The notes below the pieces were generated by a model, which was not told where the DNA came from, searched no databases, and worked only from the letters and a program-made list of their open reading frames with translations. The translations under genes and the position numbers were made by a program. From Prorocentrum cordatum (taxonomy: Eukaryota; Sar; Dinophyceae; Prorocentrales; Prorocentraceae), in NCBI GenBank assembly GCA_963575745.1, contig CAUYUJ010000381.1, positions 376,131 through 424,811 on the forward strand: a DNA stretch of 48,681 nt, in the 5' to 3' direction. This document shows positions 31,890-40,894 of the stretch, piece by piece. The number at the start of each line of letters is the position of its first letter. The first letter of the stretch is position 1.

Positions 31890-32180
31890 TCAGGAGGCCG
31901 GAGGCCGGCCTGAGCCTTCGGGCGGGGGAAAAGGGGGGGGGGACCCCACTGAGGGTGAAGAAGGGGGCCCTACAGGGGCCCTTTCGGGCCCCATCTTGGG
32001 CCCCCGCTGGCTCCGAGAGGGGCCCTACAGGGCCCTGTAGGGCCCCTTCCTTCCCCCCCCCCCTGTAGGTCACCCTCCCGCACCACCCGCCCGAGAGGGA
32101 GGCCGGAGGCGGGAGGAGGCCGGAGGCCGGCCGGAGCCTTCCGGGAGGGGCCCGCGCCCTTGGCCCTCCCCCCGCCTGGC
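31890..32180. repeat. GGGCCCTACAG palindromic cluster, including a perfect 30-bp palindrome
   Basis: GGCCCTACAGGGGCCC-type units recur between 31965 and 32050. Positions 32018-32047 form a perfect 30-bp palindrome centred on GGGCCC. GGAGGCCGGAGGCCGGCC flanked by GAGCCTTC occurs on both sides (about 31892-31925 and 32112-32150), so the cluster is bracketed by a direct repeat. Confidence 0.8.
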
Positions 32181-32342
32181 CGCGGTGCCGAGGGGAGGGG
32201 GCCCACGCGTCGCTACATGGCTGGGAGGGGGGGGGGCATCGCTCGGACGTGTCTCTGGGTCTCCCAGGTGGGGTGCGAGCAGATTTCGAGGCGGGGTTTT
32301 CTTCATAACGACCGCCTGGAGGGTCGATGTTCGGAGACCTCG

Positions 32343-32382
32343 GCAGGCGGTGGGTATGGATATAGTCGGGCCACCTGTTGCC

Positions 32383-32455
<73 letters not shown>

Positions 32456-32470
32456 ATACCCACCGCCTGC
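32343..32470. repeat. Cruciform-forming inverted repeat with (AT)n centre
   Basis: Arms 32343-32364 and 32449-32470 are perfect 22-bp reverse complements (GCAGGCGGTGGGTATGGATA... and its partner). Between them is a nearly pure (AT)n tract (about 32386-32453), itself self-complementary. A further near-palindrome built on AGGCGGTGGATAT and ATATCACCGCCT lies at 32496-32524. Confidence 0.85.
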
Positions 32471-32764
32471 TGGGGTCCCAGGACGTCGGTGCCACAGGCG
32501 GTGGATATGCATATATCACCGCCTCGCATAGATGGGGTCGGAGGGTTGCGCCACAGGCTCGATGTGGAGCCCGAGTGTCGCCTCACCGGCGTCGCCGATA
32601 CGCCGCCGGCGTCGCAGGTGCATCGCTGATGCATCGTCGATGCTTCGGCGATGCATCGGAGAGGCGGCGCGATCCCCCGACCTCATCCTACTCCGACCCC
32701 GTTTCGGAGGCCTCGAGCCTCGGCGAGGACCGTCAAGGAGCATGCTGGATCATCCTGCGGAAGA

Positions 32765-32948
32765 TACTCCAGAGTTCGTAATAAAAGGGAGGGGGTCTGG
32801 ACCCTCCAAGACAAGCCATTTCAGACCTCCCCCGTGGGAGAACCCTCCAGAACATCGTACCCAGACCCCCCCAGGCCCTCCAAGATAGCCTGGAAGAGAC
32901 CCCTCTCCGAAATGAGACCCCCCTCCTTTTATTACGAAATCTGGAGTA
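32765..32948 (-). mobile_element. 184-bp TIR element M2, copy 1
   Basis: Both ends are TACTCCAGA(G/T)TTCGTAAT followed by AAAAGG and a G-rich run, forming terminal inverted repeats of about 34 bp with roughly three differences. The outer TA at both ends could be a TA target-site duplication, as in Tc1/mariner-derived MITEs. The reverse complement matches copy 2 at about nine bases in ten over the full 184 bp. It has no coding capacity. Confidence 0.8.
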
Positions 32949-33158
32949 AGCGCACGAGCCCGATCTGTGCACTGTGAGCATGGACGTCCGAGCGATGGCA
33001 TCGGGGGGCCAGCGAGAAGAGTTCAGGGCGAGAGGCCGAAGCCACGGGCCGCCCGGAGTGGAGGCCAGACTGCAGGGGCCTGGTCGGTGGCAGGTCGTGG
33101 GAGCCTCGTGTCCCCTTGCACCCTTGCAGCTCCGTCTTGGGAGTGCGTTAGCATCGAC
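32949..33158. other. Spacer between the two M2 copies
   Basis: A 210-bp GC-rich spacer. A frame with GC-rich third positions (about 32990-33120) is open on the plus strand, but no splice borders are clear. If M2 elements act as introns, this spacer would be the exon between them. Confidence 0.3.
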
Positions 33159-33342
33159 TACTCCAGATTTCGTAATAAATGGAGGGGGGTCTCATTTCGG
33201 GGGGGGTCTCTTCCAGGCTATCTTGGAGGGCCTGGGGGGGTCTGGGGACGATGTTCTGGAGGGTTCTCCCACGGAGGGGGGTCTGAAACTTCTCGTCTGG
33301 GAGGGTTGAGACCCCCTCCCTTTTATTACGAACTCTGGAGTA
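33159..33342 (+). mobile_element. 184-bp TIR element M2, copy 2
   Basis: Same length and terminal structure as copy 1 but in the opposite orientation. It starts TACTCCAGATTTCGTAATAA and ends TTATTACGAACTCTGGAGTA. Flanking bases outside TA differ from those of copy 1, as expected for separate insertions. Confidence 0.8.
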
Positions 33343-33648
33343 GCGTTGGGTGGTCGATGAGATAGCGCCGATTGATAACCGATGAGCGTCGAACTGGCGT
33401 CGATTCGCGTCGCTTCGCAAGCGCCAACAAGATGGTATAGTAGGCTCCCGTGCGTTGCCGCAGAGGCTTGTTCGCCTCTGATCACAATGTGGCGCTCGCA
33501 CTGCTGTCCTGAAGCTCCCGGCAGGTCCTACCTTCTGGGGCCGACCTATGTGGCCGCCCGGAATCGTCTGAATACGAACGGGTCGGTGTGCTTCCCCTTC
33601 TCCCCTCCCCCCCTCCAGAAGTCACTCCCCCTCCCCTGCCACGCGCAG

Positions 33649-33717
33649 GACGGTCTCACGTCCGAGTACGACATGGAAGAGGACCGGCCAGGGCGGGGGG
33701 GTGGGAATGGGGAGCAG
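33649..33717 (+). CDS. Candidate small exon, unknown protein
   Basis: A pyrimidine-rich stretch (33595-33640) ends in CACGCGCAG. The 69-nt frame is in phase at both ends and reads DGLTSEYDMEEDRPG then a Gly-rich tail. GTGGCG at 33718 is a GT donor, and an earlier GT at about 33701 is possible. It is in the same frame as the next candidate. Confidence 0.35.
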
Positions 33718-33849
33718 GTGGCGGGGAAAAAGGTGTCGGAAGGTGGAGGGATTGGGGAAGGGGAGCGGGAGCGGGAGAGGGAGGAGGGAGGCAGGGTTGC
33801 CGCTGCGCCTCGCGCCCGCACCTCGCCCCGCCCCGGCTGCGGCCGCCAG

Positions 33850-33917
33850 ATGTTCCTGACCGGAGACACGCAGCAGGAGCTGGGCGTGCGCCAGACCGGA
33901 ACCTGGAGCGGGGCTGG
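33850..33917 (+). CDS. Candidate small exon, unknown protein
   Basis: A C-rich tract (about 33800-33845) and CCGCCAG precede ATG TTC CTG. The frame reads MFLTGDTQQELGVRQTGTWS with G/C third positions and meets GTGTGC as donor near 33918. With the exon at 33649 it would make a gene separated by a roughly 130-bp purine-rich intron. The product is not recognised. Confidence 0.35.
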
Positions 33918-33980
33918 GTGTGCCCAGGGAAGCAGACGACGACATGAAGCGAGGACGCAAAGGTAAAATTTTGAAGCGCT

Positions 33981-34094
33981 GCGCGGGTTTCTCGGATCGG
34001 TGCTGGAGTCCCCCGGGCGGCGCCTCCAGCGCCGCCCTCGGCGCGCTCCGCGCGCCAGGGAGAGTGGTCCAGCGCCGATCCGAGAAATCTGCGC
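33981..34094. mobile_element. Foldback element H, copy 2
   Basis: This is the best-preserved copy. Arms 33981-34007 and 34068-34094 match at 24 of 27 positions as reverse complements (GCGCGGGTTTCTCGGATCGG... and its partner), with a GGCGGCGCC/GGCGCCGCC-like inner hairpin between them. GCAGAAACAT-like bases outside one arm resemble those beside copy 1, so the element may extend a little further. Confidence 0.7.
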
Positions 34095-34204
34095 GGACCT
34101 TCGGAAGTTTATGTTTCTGCAATTATTTGTTCCCCGATTGCCCCTCTCATCATGAATGACGGGTCCTGAGGGAAACGCCCTTGAGGTTTTTCACGTTTTG
34201 CAGG

Positions 34205-34306
34205 TGTCAGAGGCCTTCCACGTGCCCCGGGGCTGTCAGAACACGACTCAGGATGAAGAACTTGAACGCACGCTGGGGGAAGGCCCTGGGTAGGGTCCAG
34301 GACCCG
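34205..34306 (+). repeat. Dispersed repeat R1, copy C
   Basis: Contains TTCCACGTGCCCCGGGG, GTCAGAACACGACTCAGG, GATGAAGAACTTG and GGCCCTGGGTAGGGTCCAGG, parallel to copies A, B and D. It follows H copy 2 by about 110 bp. Confidence 0.65.
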
Positions 34307-35544
34307 CTTCCCTGGATGATCCGCTTCTTTCGACAATTTTTCCAATTGCGCGCCATCCTCTTTCGGGTTCTCCTTCTGTTTATGTGATTCGCCACTTTGG
34401 CTCGGGCCGCGCCCTCGTGTGCTCCGCCTGCTTGCCCCGTCCTGATGCTCGGGTGACATGACTCGGCTCGCTGGAACCAGCGCAACAGTTCCATCGGTGA
34501 ACTGCGCACAAAGCTAATAACGCTCTATTATCCCGACGTAGGCCCATGTCCCGTGCAAGTGTCAGGATTGTGGCAGCATGCGCTGAAGCTTGCTGCCGGA
34601 CAGCGCACTCGTGATGTAGACCAGTACTTTCAATTTTATTGGGTTCGCATTGGACTGGCCAACGTGGTCTTGGCAAACGCGCTCAAGACGGATGAGTTGT
34701 AGTTGACAGAGTATGGCCAGCTCACCAGCGCAGGCACTACGCGCAGCTGAGCCCAACGCGCACAGGGTAGGCCATACTGATGAAAGGGAAGCTTTGCGAC
34801 GATGCCCGTGACTACAGAGCAGACGCGCGTGGCGAGTCACAACTCCATGGGGGACCAGCCCGGCGAGTACAAGGTCCGCATGGCGTGAGAGACATGAAGG
34901 ATAGATTACATGCAGTGCTCGCCGAGAGGACAACGCTGGAGGACGTGAGCAGTCCGCAGCTGGCCGTGAACTGCATCGCCCACCCTAATGCCCCATCGCA
35001 CGTGTCCGTGCATGGATGCCACGCCTCTGCATCGACCGTCTCTCCCAGGCGTGCGGCGACAGTAACCCAGATGAAACCGTTTCTTGATAGGTTGACATCA
35101 CCATCCCCCATTTAGTGCAGCTTACCGTCTTGGCGCACTAGTAGAGTCAAACGACGGCCATGCCGTCTGTTTTCGCCTAGAACTTTGATTGGTCCCAGCT
35201 TGATCTCTAAAGCGATGATGACGCTTACTGAGGCGGTGGAGAAGTGGAGCTGATCTACCCTGTGCGTTAGACGAAAATTCTTAGTTCTTCGCTCGGGTTG
35301 CCAACTCGGCGCTGTTGTGCAGCATGGTGATTCGTAGCGTCGTCGCGACCCAGCGCAGGGTGTCCCCAAAAATGTTGATGTGTCTTGTAATCTTGCTCTT
35401 TCTGCGGTAGCAGTGCCTACTGGTTTGCGCCACCGCGAAGTTGGCGACGCCAGCGGAGCTCGTTGAGGGCATGGAGAACGCGGAGCGCGAGCTGCATGCG
35501 GGTGGACCGATGGCACCGATAGACTGGTTGAAGAGACGCTGCCG
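34307..35544. other. Unassigned, possibly decayed LINE sequence
   Basis: No intact frame was recognised. Because a reverse-transcriptase remnant follows in the same direction, part of this stretch may be eroded upstream sequence of the same element, but I cannot align any of it to a LINE domain with confidence. Confidence 0.3.
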
Positions 35545-36120
35545 TTGACGGCAGACAAGCGCGACCTGACCCACACCGGGATCCCCGATGGCTTGGAGCA
35601 CATGCGAAGCAAGCTTCCTGTGAAGCTCGATGAGACAGCGAAGCTGGCAGAGGATTCACTCGCGGCAGTAGAGGCGACGGTAGACAAACACAACCGGACT
35701 GACGAGCAGCATGCCGACGTGTTTTGGGAGTTCAGCGCGACTTTCTCCGAGGCCGCTCCACTCCTGCACAAGTTGGCCGAAAGGAGGAGGCGATGGTCCT
35801 GCCCCATCCTGTTCGAGGCTGCGATCCACTTCCTCTCTCGCAGGATGCGTCTGCTCCTAACTCGTGTTCTACGCGGCGACTTGGACGATATCGCTTTCAT
35901 TGTGAAGGATTCCCACAAAAGCATGCTAATAGTGGAGAAGATCATCGCGGACTGCGATCGTGTCGCTGGGCTCGCACTGAACCTCCGCAGGGCAGAATTC
36001 GTCCCTCCCGCTTCTCACCGCGAGCATTCCTGGGAGGCTCGCGAGCGCATCGCCGAGGCAGCTCCGCGTCGGGAAAACTTGGAGGTCGTCGGCCCCCAGA
36101 AGAAGTCAGCGCATATGGGA
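35545..36120 (+). pseudogene. LINE reverse transcriptase palm remnant
   Basis: The frame contains, from about residue 84, WSCPILFEAAIHFLSRRM, then RGDLDDIAFIVKDSHKS and VAGLALNLRRAEFVP. These correspond in order to the QGCPLSP..LF, (Y/F)xDD and SGLxLNxxK-(x)VP blocks of non-LTR reverse transcriptases. The catalytic pair DD (D114 at 35884, D115) is present, but the usual Tyr/Phe-Ala before it is replaced by Asp-Leu and the QG of the upstream motif is lost. The frame then runs into unrelated Pro-rich sequence. It is an old fragment distinct from the truncated LINE at 24.8 kb. Confidence 0.65.
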
Positions 36121-36478
36121 AGCGCATCCCCACGGGAAGAAAAGACTGCGCAAGGCCTGCCCCCCCCCCCGTCTGTCTTGGAACGGCGGTCCTGGCCAAC
36201 ACGTGGTCACGTCACGTTGCCCCTTCGGGTCACCGGGCCAGCACGGGGTCACACCGGCCCCGCTGGGCTCCCGAGGGCCCCCACCGAGGGCTCCCGAGAG
36301 TCCGCCAACACTGGTGCTTAATTGCGGCAAGCTGGCAAAGCTACAGAGTGGGCGCAATTGCATTCTGGCTCGTCGCCCCCAGGCGCTGCTGAGGTCGGGG
36401 GCAGAGCGATACGGCGACGTTTCGCTGGACCAGATAACGCCGTCGAACGACAATGTGAACATAATCTGTTGGAGATCA

Positions 36479-36573
36479 GCGCGGATTTCGTGGGTCGGCG
36501 CTGGACCACTCCTTGGCGGGCGGCGCCGGAGGCGCCGCCCATAGGGCCCAGCGCCGGTCCAAGGAACCCGCGC
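36479..36573. mobile_element. Foldback element H, copy 3
   Basis: Left arm GCGCGGATTTCGTGGGTCGG...(36479-36504) pairs with right arm 36548-36573 at about 20 of 26 positions. The inner hairpin is GGGCGGCGCC / GGCGCCGCCC. It is shorter and more diverged than copies 1 and 2. Confidence 0.6.
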
Positions 36574-37858
36574 GGAGCTCCACAAGGTGTGCATGCCGTG
36601 CTGTTTCTCCAGAGTTGGGCCTGGCCGGACGTCTTCAAGAGCATTGCGCAGCGCGTCGCTCCCCGCGGGCTCGTCTGCGTCAACGGCGCGGCCAGCGCAG
36701 CTCGTGCGCACGCGGCCCTCCAGGGGGATTCCACGAACTGGGGATTGCCTGTCACGCCGCGCACGAGACGAACGCCAATCGGAGTCTCGCAGTGTCTGCC
36801 TCGGCACGGATTCCCGACGATCACGAGTTTTCCATCGCATGTCGCTCCGACAGTCTTGGCCCGCCACGCTTCGGCGCGACAGTGGGCCCCAGGCATCCAG
36901 GTCCAGAGCTTTCCCGAGCTTCCCGTCCTGCGGATCGGAGCGACACGCTATCCATGACGCGTGCAGAGCGGCGTTGAAATCTCCGCGCGGTCCCCCAGCC
37001 AGCGCGTGCCGTCCAGACGGCAGCGGCCACGGCCTGCGACCAACGAGGTCCGAGGTGCTCGCCAATGAAGTACACAACGCGGAAGATGGGGTAATGGAAG
37101 GCGAAGCCGAGACTTGGTGAGCGCGCGGGCTTGGCTTGCGCGCTGGTTGCCTGCTAAGGCGTGCGTGCTTGCAGCAGACCCCTGAACGCTACAGACGGAG
37201 AGAAGAGGAAGTCATTGTTCTGGCATTGTCTGTTGAAGTAGAGCACGGTCGGGAACTTTTGCTTTGCGTGTCGCGGCGGCGGCCCCGGTGCCACGCTATG
37301 CCTTGCGAGCGGATAGCGCTGGAGGAACGCGATCGGGCAACATGCGCCTTGGCCGCCTCTACCGTGTACGCAATCCGCATCTCCAGGCACTTCGAATGCA
37401 ACGCCAGCCACTGGAGCTCGCGCTGGGGGATGTCACTGGCATCGATCCGGGTTCATTGACATCCCAGGGTGAAACGTTGTTGATGGGACGTGGGGGAGAA
37501 CCTTGAGAGTGACCTACGCCCTGCACGTCACGCACGCGCAGGCACGACACAGACTCCGCGTAGCCGACGCCGCTGACGCTTTCCGTGGCCCCCCCTGCAC
37601 ATTCCGCAGCGATCGAGGTCCACGAGAGGACACGTGGCGAAGACCGTACACTTCGGAGCGCGCGTGCGCGGGTTATTATGTGTTGAGCGGATGGGATATG
37701 TTCTGACGCCTTGTTCTACATCGTTCTCTCACTAGTCGGCCCTTGCTCCAGTCAGGACACACACGAATTCGATCATTCGGTCGAGCGTGGTGCATGGAGA
37801 TTTGCTTTGCGGTAGCCTGATGTGTGCGGATATCCATTCTCGTCCTTTTCCCCATTCT
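36574..37858. other. Unassigned sequence; both strands partly open
   Basis: From about 36600 to 37080 both strands carry long frames (plus 36322-36957, minus 36106-37077). Plus-strand bases after CTCCAG at about 36614 read WAWPDVFKSIAQRVAP with a GC-rich third position, but the minus frame is equally long. I could not decide between them and call no gene. Confidence 0.35.
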
Positions 37859-38162
37859 TGCTCCTCCTCTACCTCTTCCTCCTCCTTCTCCTCCTCCACA
37901 ACCTCTACATCCTCCTCCTCCACATCATCCTCTTCATCATCAGCAGCAGCATCATCCGCCCTGTCAGTATCATCATTATCATCCTCAACATCATCATCAG
38001 CATTCTCAACCGCACCATCGTCAGCACATCATCAGCATCAGCACCATCAGCATCACCATCATGATCAGTATCATCAGCAGCATCATCATCATGTGCAGCA
38101 TCATAAACATCATCATCAATACCATCATCACCACCAGCCTCAACCTCATCCACATCCTCACT
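37859..38162. repeat. CTC then ATC/CAG compound microsatellite
   Basis: CTC/TCC trinucleotides (about 37859-37925) pass into CATCATCA repeats with CAGCA and ACC interruptions (to about 38162). Confidence 0.9.
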
Positions 38163-38510
38163 GTTTGGTGCGAATTTCCTTTCTCAGTTTCCAGTTGCAC
38201 TCATCGCACGGACTTGCGCGATTGATGATAACCGCCCTGTGTGTGCAAGCATCGCACGATCGTTTGGGAATTCAGGTTGGCCTAGGCGGCATCCCCGCAT
38301 GCGATGCGCCACACGGCCCGATTGCAACGTACCAGCCCCAAACACGCGACAGGGCATTGGAGAGCAACCAGACTTGGGCGACAGGCAGCACCTACGGGGC
38401 GTTGAAGACGTAAGTATTCGCTTGGATGTATCATATGTTTTCGCACCGCGATAACCTGAAACGCCAGCCAATGTGTACCACAAATATTTGACTGCTATCC
38501 ACCTGGTCGG
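38163..38510. other. Unassigned sequence
   Basis: Mixed composition with no recognisable gene or structure. Confidence 0.4.
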
Positions 38511-38513
38511 TGC

Positions 38514-38760
38514 AATCTAGGTGGTGCAATCAATGTGGTGCAACATCTGTGGTGCAGTCCATGTGGTGCAATCTACGCGGTGCAAAACAATTCAGAACTA
38601 TGCAAGGCAACGAACGTAAAGCAATGCAAGGCGATGCAACGCCATGCAACGCGATGCAAAGCAATGCAAATCGATGCACACCGATGCAAACCACTGCAAA
38701 CCAAAGGCGACGCAAAGCAACGCAACGCAACACAGCACGATGCGAAGCTTGCGATGCGAA
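38514..38760. repeat. Two adjacent minisatellites (TGTGGTGCAATC and GCAATGCAAA types)
   Basis: About six units of (T/A)GTGGTGCAATC(T/A) at 38514-38585 are followed, after a short spacer, by roughly fifteen degenerate units of CAA(A/C)GC(A/G)ATG (38596-38760). Both share GGTGCAA/ATGCAA cores. Confidence 0.85.
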
Positions 38761-38800
38761 TGGGCAGAAAGGGGTGCAGCGAGCGATGTGCAGCGGGGCG

Positions 38801-38911
38801 GCGGCGACGGACGGGAACGGGGCCGCCAGGCCCGCAGACGGACCTCCCATTGGAAACAATGGGGCGGCAACGGACGACAACGGAGCCGCCCGGCCCGCAG
38901 ACGGGCCACCT
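38801..38911. repeat. Imperfect tandem duplication
   Basis: ACGGACG followed by AACGG(G/A)GCCGCC and GGCCCGCAGACGG occurs twice, starting at about 38808 and 38870. Confidence 0.7.
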
Positions 38912-38949
38912 TTACGTAGAAGAGAAGTGAGAACCCCTCAGTGCAAGCA

Positions 38950-39880
38950 CTGATTGGGGAGCCCTGGAGGGGCCCCGAGAGGGCCTGCGCTGTGTTGGCT
39001 TTGGAGAGCCTCTGGCAGGCTCCAGCGCGAGCCTGGCGTGTTCCTCAGAGGTTCCAGGGGTCCGAAGAGGTTCATGGACGGCATGGGAGGGTTCCAAATA
39101 TTCTTGGAGGCTTCCTAGAAGGTTGCACGGGCCGCTGGAGGGTTCCTCGAAGGTTCCCAGCGTTTGTGGCGGGCGCCTGGAGGTTTCCAGAGGGGCCCCC
39201 CAGGGTCCCTTGGAGTTTCCGAAGCGCCCAAATGGTTCCTGGAAGGTTCCAGGGGCCGTTGGAGGGTTCCTGAAAGGGTCCCAGCATCCTTGGAGGGCTC
39301 CTGGGGAGTTCTTTGACGGCCCCAAGCGACCGTGGAAGGTTCCAGGGGTCTGGCCAGGCTTCCTGGGAGATTCCAGGGCCCCTCGGAGGGTTCCTAGGAG
39401 GGCTCCGGCGTTCCTGCAGGGTTCCTGGAGGGTCCCAGGGGGGCCCCCGAGGGTCTTGTCCCGCTCTCCTCTGCTCCCGAGGGTCCCAGGGGGGCACCCG
39501 AGGGTCTTGGTCAGTCTCTTCCCCCGCTCCTCCGTCGCTATCGGTTGTGCTGGCTCCTCCTCGTCGCCCCCTCCTCGGATATCGGAAAGGTCCAGTGGCT
39601 TCCGGAGGGCCGCGGCAGGTTCCATAGGCGCCGGGGGCCACGAGCCCTTGGGAGAGTTCCTGGCAGGCGCCAGGGAGGCCCCGGCAGGAGCTCGTTCCTG
39701 CAGGGCCCCCGAGGTTCTCGGAGATTTCCTGGAGGGTTCCAGGGCCCTCCTGGGAGGGCTGTTGGAGGGTTCCAAGCACGCGGCGGGGGAGTCGGGTCTC
39801 TCACTGCATGGGTCTCTCGGAAGGCTCCAGAAGAGGTCTGGCTGGTTCCTGCAGGAGTCCGAGGTTGCTTGAGCGCTTCC
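38950..39880. repeat. Quasi-periodic GGAGGGTTCC field
   Basis: Degenerate units around GG(A/T)GGGTTCC(A/T)GG(G/A) recur every 15-40 bases over 0.9 kb. The minus strand has an uninterrupted frame of about 410 codons across it (Pro, Gly, Leu and Thr repeats such as GTFQEP). The plus strand is also open over long parts, so I treat it as repeat DNA. Confidence 0.7.
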
Positions 39881-39889
39881 TGGAATCAC

Positions 39890-40031
39890 CGAGCGCGTTC
39901 CACTACTCGCAAAGTGCCGACTCGTAACGTCCGAAAAACACATGCCAACTTCGATGAACGTTATCGTAGACCCGCCGCGGCGATCCATGCCATTTGCGAG
40001 TAGTTGCTTTGCGAGTAGTGGAACGCGCTCG
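39890..40031. mobile_element. 142-bp element M3 with perfect 25-bp terminal inverted repeats
   Basis: 39890-39914 (CGAGCGCGTTCCACTACTCG and five more bases) is the exact reverse complement of 40007-40031. TTTGCGAGTAG is repeated in tandem at the inner side of the right end (about 39993 and 40009). No target-site duplication is evident. The perfect arms suggest recent activity or strong hairpin correction. Confidence 0.75.
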
Positions 40032-40894
40032 TCTATGAAAGGAGTCAAGGGGTCCAGAGTTGCCAGAGGGGTTCGTGGAGAGTCCCCGGAGGGCCTTTGG
40101 ATAGGCCCATCCCAAGAGCACGTCCCGTGGGCGCCTGAGCGTTCTATCATACATAGATGTAGAGATATGGGTTTCTGAGTTGGCTACAGTCGGGACGCGC
40201 ATCAAGAAACTAGATGCGCTTCGTCAGGGTATCGTGGGTTCCTTCGCTCCGCGCGCTATGCGGTGACTCCCGGCGGCCGTGGAAGGAGCTGCTGCGTTCA
40301 GGATGATTCGGGTTTCCCCTCAGGTGCGCCTCGCGCGCGGGGTTTGAGGGCTGGGTTTCTTGCGACGGTTTCTTGCGACCGCGCCCGCACTGTAAGTCAC
40401 ATGATTTGGTAAAGGTCGAGCGTAACACTACTAAGTCAGATAAATGAGTAATTCGTTCTTTTTAAATGACTCGCAGGGTGGAGCTTAACTGCCAGATTTG
40501 GCAGCCCCATGGGGAATGCGAACGCGTGCGAATGTGTCAAAGCAAAGCTTACAGCCGCAAGAAATGAAAGCCCTTGTGCGTGCGTTGTGTTACCGCAAGG
40601 CCCAGTACCCGATGAGATTCGAACAACGTGCCAGAGTGAGAATCAGAGCTGGTATGGTAGGAACAGGGCGATGTTCGCGCCAGAAGATTCAGTATTGAAT
40701 CGCTTCGCTCATTCCGCCAGACCATTTCGCATCACGGTGGCTGCAGGCAGAACTGTGTTCGAGGAAATATTCGGAGATGTGGTTCGCACCCTGTCGAAGA
40801 GAGCCGATAGATTGCCCTAGAGGGCGCCAATATGGTTCAAGAGAGCTCAAGCAGAGTTTCGAGACGTACCTGCGCTAAGCGTCAGATTCCTCGT
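40032..40894. other. Unassigned sequence
   Basis: No gene recognised. The frame at 40498-40820 is open but lacks a domain or clear bias. At 40828-40843 a weak 13-of-16 match to the end of the dinoflagellate spliced leader occurs and was not accepted. Confidence 0.35.

Noticed and set aside
36955-37010. GDFNA on the minus strand, resembling the LINE endonuclease GDFN motif
   Set aside because: Only five residues match. Neighbouring endonuclease motifs are absent and two other frames are open over the same bases.
40828-40843. GCCAATATGGTTCAAG, similar to the end of the dinoflagellate spliced leader
   Set aside because: Thirteen of 16 positions match and the leader's first half is missing. This is within chance for a window this long.
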